In this document: positions 61,977 to 64,000 of the stretch, one piece after another
Layout of the letters: each line of letters opens with the position of its first letter
Position numbering within the stretch: the first letter of the stretch is position 1
Assembly (NCBI GenBank): GCA_964426675.1
Contig: CAYRRM010000002.1
Coordinates: forward strand, 1 to 64,000
Reading direction: 5' to 3'
Source of the DNA: DYMC01 sp035406705
GTDB lineage: Bacteria; Verrucomicrobiota; Lentisphaeria; Victivallales; GWF2-50-93
DNA length: 64,000 bases
The notes under the pieces: generated by a model
The model's input: only the letters and a program-made list of their open reading frames with translations
The model's database searches: none
What the model was told of the DNA's origin: nothing
Made by a program: the position numbers and the translations under genes

Positions 61977-63296
61977 CTAAATTAAATCAAGGAAAGCACC
62001 TTTTTCAATTAATTTTTTGCGAATTTCGCAACCATCAAGTAGATTTACCGGCTTACCTGTTTTTACTGAAGTAGCTGCAGCCATTCCCGCTGCTTGCCCA
62101 ATTGAACATGCTGAAGGCATTACTCGGAAACTGCTATGGATTGCGTGATCTGCTGATATAGGTCTACCGCCTATCAAAAGATTATCACAGTCTTTTGGAA
62201 CTATACAGCCATAAGGTATTTCGTACCATTCTGTTCTCGGCATATGTAATAATTCAGTACCAGTGCCATTAGGATTATGAATATCTATAGGATAATTTAC
62301 TCTGCATATGGCGTCAGGGAATTTTTGTCTGTTTTTAAAAACATCAGATGTTATATAATTTAAGCCTTTTATTCGACGAGTCTCGCGTACTCCAATATGA
62401 TGAGCCATAGAAGATATTGATGCATTTTCAAAACCTGCCACATATTTCCTGAGGAACTTCACTAATTGTCTCACCTGTCTATGTCCTTCAAGTTCCGCTT
62501 CGGACAATTCAATCCCATTTATTCCATTTTTCTTTATAACTCTTGTCGAATTAAAATGAACTGTATTTTCATCTATACACATGAAGAATAATACATCTTC
62601 TCGTGGACAAATAATTTCTCCGCTTTCTTTCGCTTTATTGTAAAGTTCAGTGATTTTTTCACGAGTTGGCATTCTTTTTATGTCAACATTAGACATTTTA
62701 AAACATGTGGTCATTGGTTGACAATATCCAGACGGTCCACCTATTTCAAATTCGCAACCTGCTTTTGCTGCGAGGTCTCCATCTCCTGTACAATCTATAT
62801 AATTTTTTGCCCGTGCTGCCGAATATCCTGATTTAGATAGCAAAACTATGAAGTCTATCTTTCTATCCTTCTTTTTTAAGTCAGCAAGCCAATGATGATA
62901 AATTATTTTTACTCCTGCCTCAAGGCAGATATCTTCAGCTGCTAAAGCTGCGATGTCTTTCTGAATCCTAAGGTCTTCTCGTGCTAACCCCTCTGATTTA
63001 AGTTTTTTAAATGGAGATGAATCAGGATAATATTCTTTCATTCTGCGTACCCAGTCAAAATAAACAGGTTTATCCATGGTATTGTCGGTAAAATGATTTG
63101 GCATAAAAGGTTGAACTTCGCCGATTGATGCCATTCCTCCCAGCACTCCATATCTTTCAATAAGAATGGTATTTGCTCCTTCTCTTGCGCTCATTACTGC
63201 AGCCCCAATACCTCCTGGACCGCCTCCAATAACGATGACATCGGCCTCTGCAATAAGTGGTAAATCCACGTTAAATTCATAGTTCAATTTTTTCAT
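61977..63296 (-). CDS. FAD-dependent oxidoreductase (FAD_oxidored family)
   Basis: About 439 aa. ADVIVIGGGPGGIGAAVMSA is the FAD-binding GxGxxG at residues 16-36, ILIERYGVLGG follows, and YIDCTGDGDLAAKAG and LLIGGRPISADHA complete the cofactor fold. The family (pfam12831) is expanded in PVC genomes, usually beside sugar catabolic genes; its substrates are largely unknown. ATG 63296 is chosen from AGAGGTG just upstream; a longer in-frame start at 63305 is possible. The C terminus carries a perfect TTGCGAATTTCGCAA (62017-62031), which encodes CEIRKK on the reverse strand. Confidence 0.9.
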   Translation of the reverse strand: MKKLNYEFNVDLPLIAEADVIVIGGGPGGIGAAVMSAREGANTILIERYGVLGGMASIGEVQPFMPNHFTDNTMDKPVYFDWVRRMKEYYPDSSPFKKLKSEGLAREDLRIQKDIAALAAEDICLEAGVKIIYHHWLADLKKKDRKIDFIVLLSKSGYSAARAKNYIDCTGDGDLAAKAGCEFEIGGPSGYCQPMTTCFKMSNVDIKRMPTREKITELYNKAKESGEIICPREDVLFFMCIDENTVHFNSTRVIKKNGINGIELSEAELEGHRQVRQLVKFLRKYVAGFENASISSMAHHIGVRETRRIKGLNYITSDVFKNRQKFPDAICRVNYPIDIHNPNGTGTELLHMPRTEWYEIPYGCIVPKDCDNLLIGGRPISADHAIHSSFRVMPSACSIGQAAGMAAATSVKTGKPVNLLDGCEIRKKLIEKGAFLDLI

Positions 63297-63319
63297 TATA
63301 AACACCTCTTTTAATAATT

Positions 63320-63916
63320 TTATTTTTCACTTTCATCTTCTTCTGAGCTATTGTCGATGCTTCCTCCTTGAATGAATTGGAAGAATAAAAACATAACCCC
63401 CGAAAAAATTGCAACGTAAAAGTAAATATTTTGCATTCCACTAAACATTTTTTCGAGCCTATCGGAATAAAATGCCGGTGCTGGCCATTTTTGAATAGTA
63501 TTTGAGATCCATTTTGAAAGAAAATGAATGGAAGGAAGAGCAAGCAAAATCCCCATAAGTGTCCATATAGAGTAAAACTTACCCGTCGCAAGACTCGCTA
63601 CTGCAGAAGAAGGAAATTGCCCACATAATACCACCCCTGCCGCAAAGAGCATGCCCCCGATGAGAGCTCCCCAGAAGAAAGAAGGACGTGTCTGAATTGA
63701 TACTAAACCATAATTTTTGGCAAAATAAAAAATTAATACCCCAAATGCAATTGATGAAAAAAGCACTTTGAAAAATTTCCCATTTTTCATAGAAAGTTGG
63801 TCTATTAATGTTTTTCTCCAACCCATTTCTGATTGAATGAGAAAAAAACCAAATGCTGTTCCTAACAATAATCCAGCTAATAAACGATATGTTCCTTCAA
63901 GAGATAAAGGTGACAT
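63320..63916 (-). CDS. YeeE/YedE-family membrane transporter
   Basis: About 198 aa with five to six membrane segments. The family motif GGMLFAAGVVLCGQFPSSAVA with the conserved Cys, and ASLATGKFYSIWTLMG, match the YeeE/YedE (DUF395) type thiosulfate or sulfur transporters. ATG 63916 is selected because AAGGAA lies upstream and the longer frame to 63994 would run into the tail of the preceding gene. The C terminus is acidic (NSSEEDESEK). It is probably paired with the partial gene at the window edge. Confidence 0.82.
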   Translation of the reverse strand: MSPLSLEGTYRLLAGLLLGTAFGFFLIQSEMGWRKTLIDQLSMKNGKFFKVLFSSIAFGVLIFYFAKNYGLVSIQTRPSFFWGALIGGMLFAAGVVLCGQFPSSAVASLATGKFYSIWTLMGILLALPSIHFLSKWISNTIQKWPAPAFYSDRLEKMFSGMQNIYFYVAIFSGVMFLFFQFIQGGSIDNSSEEDESEK

Positions 63917-63920
63917 TAAT

Positions 63921-64000
63921 TTAATTCCTTTTTTTCTTCTTTTCCGAAAAATTACCAGCCACAGCTGCTCTTGCAAAACCAGAAAAAACCACACCCCAAA
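63921..64000 (-). CDS. Partial CDS at window end, possible paired YeeE-like C terminus
   Basis: On the minus strand a frame runs in from the window edge and ends at TAA (63923-63921), coding for a peptide ending FARAAVAGNFSEKKKKRN. The next gene starts 4 bp later. YeeE/YedE genes often occur in tandem pairs, so this may be the C terminus of the partner. Only 26 codons are visible, and the identity is a guess. Confidence 0.35.
   Translation of the reverse strand, partial: WGVVFSGFARAAVAGNFSEKKKKRN

Overview
The window reads as a low-G+C chromosome segment from a member of the PVC superphylum, most likely Lentisphaerota or a close relative. The evidence is the mix of gene families: three pseudopilin-like proteins with a type IV pilin methylation motif and a C-terminal xDGH element, LacI and GntR/LacI sugar regulators, large secreted glycosidases, Gfo/Idh/MocA and FAD_oxidored dehydrogenases, a GH140-like protein, an MtaB-type methanol methyltransferase and carboxynorspermidine decarboxylase. 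The placement is inferred from families only; there is no complete rRNA gene.

Layout. 1-0.25 kb: tRNA-Ser and tRNA-Leu. 0.37-9.1 kb: icd, a GT-C glycosyltransferase, nspC, metK, an adenosine-kinase-like PfkB kinase, a GH140-like protein and a family 2 glycosyltransferase. 9.1-12.2 kb: tRNA-Tyr, tRNA-Gly, then nfeD-flotillin-CPBP. 12.9-14.7 kb: mtaB and a 42-codon zinc-ribbon gene. 15.3-23.4 kb (minus): a polysaccharide operon of GntR/LacI regulator, 1771-aa GH2-like enzyme, polysaccharide deacetylase and GH16 glucanase. 23.7-25.4 kb: two pseudopilins. 25.5-27.6 kb: an IS relic followed by three integron-type gene cassettes with attC sites and no integrase. 27.8-30.3 kb (minus): ilvN, exbD, exbB and a YdjY-type lipoprotein. 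30.8-42.4 kb: a six-hairpin glycosidase-like protein, a five-gene ABC export operon, ribokinase, RlmD, a sugar isomerase-like protein and a B12-radical SAM protein. 42.4-49.2 kb (minus): proS, an alpha/alpha-toroid-like protein and a corrinoid-activating ferredoxin/ASKHA protein. 49.3-50.1 kb: TatD and tRNA-Val. 50.4-54.4 kb (minus): dnaK-groES-groEL. 54.8-57.9 kb: two LacI regulators and a third pseudopilin. 58.3-64 kb: hisD, an aminotransferase, Gfo/Idh, an FAD oxidoreductase and a YeeE/YedE membrane protein.

The genes describe a sugar-degrading heterotroph: secreted beta-glucan enzymes, intracellular glycan proteins, ribokinase and sugar dehydrogenases under LacI/GntR control. Corrinoid methyl metabolism is represented by MtaB and a RACo-like reductive activator, far apart and without the corrinoid protein.

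The most unusual signals are not genes. A palindrome, GCGA-NNN-TCGC, most often as the 15-mer TTGCGAAWTTCGCAA, occurs 15 times and is nearly always inside coding sequence, reminiscent of cyanobacterial HIP1. A second signal is the integrase-less cassette array (CALIN-like), of clearly foreign composition. A third is a dispersed non-coding repeat of about 225 bp in three copies. A fourth is the recurring pairing of a sugar-type regulator with a pseudopilin gene.
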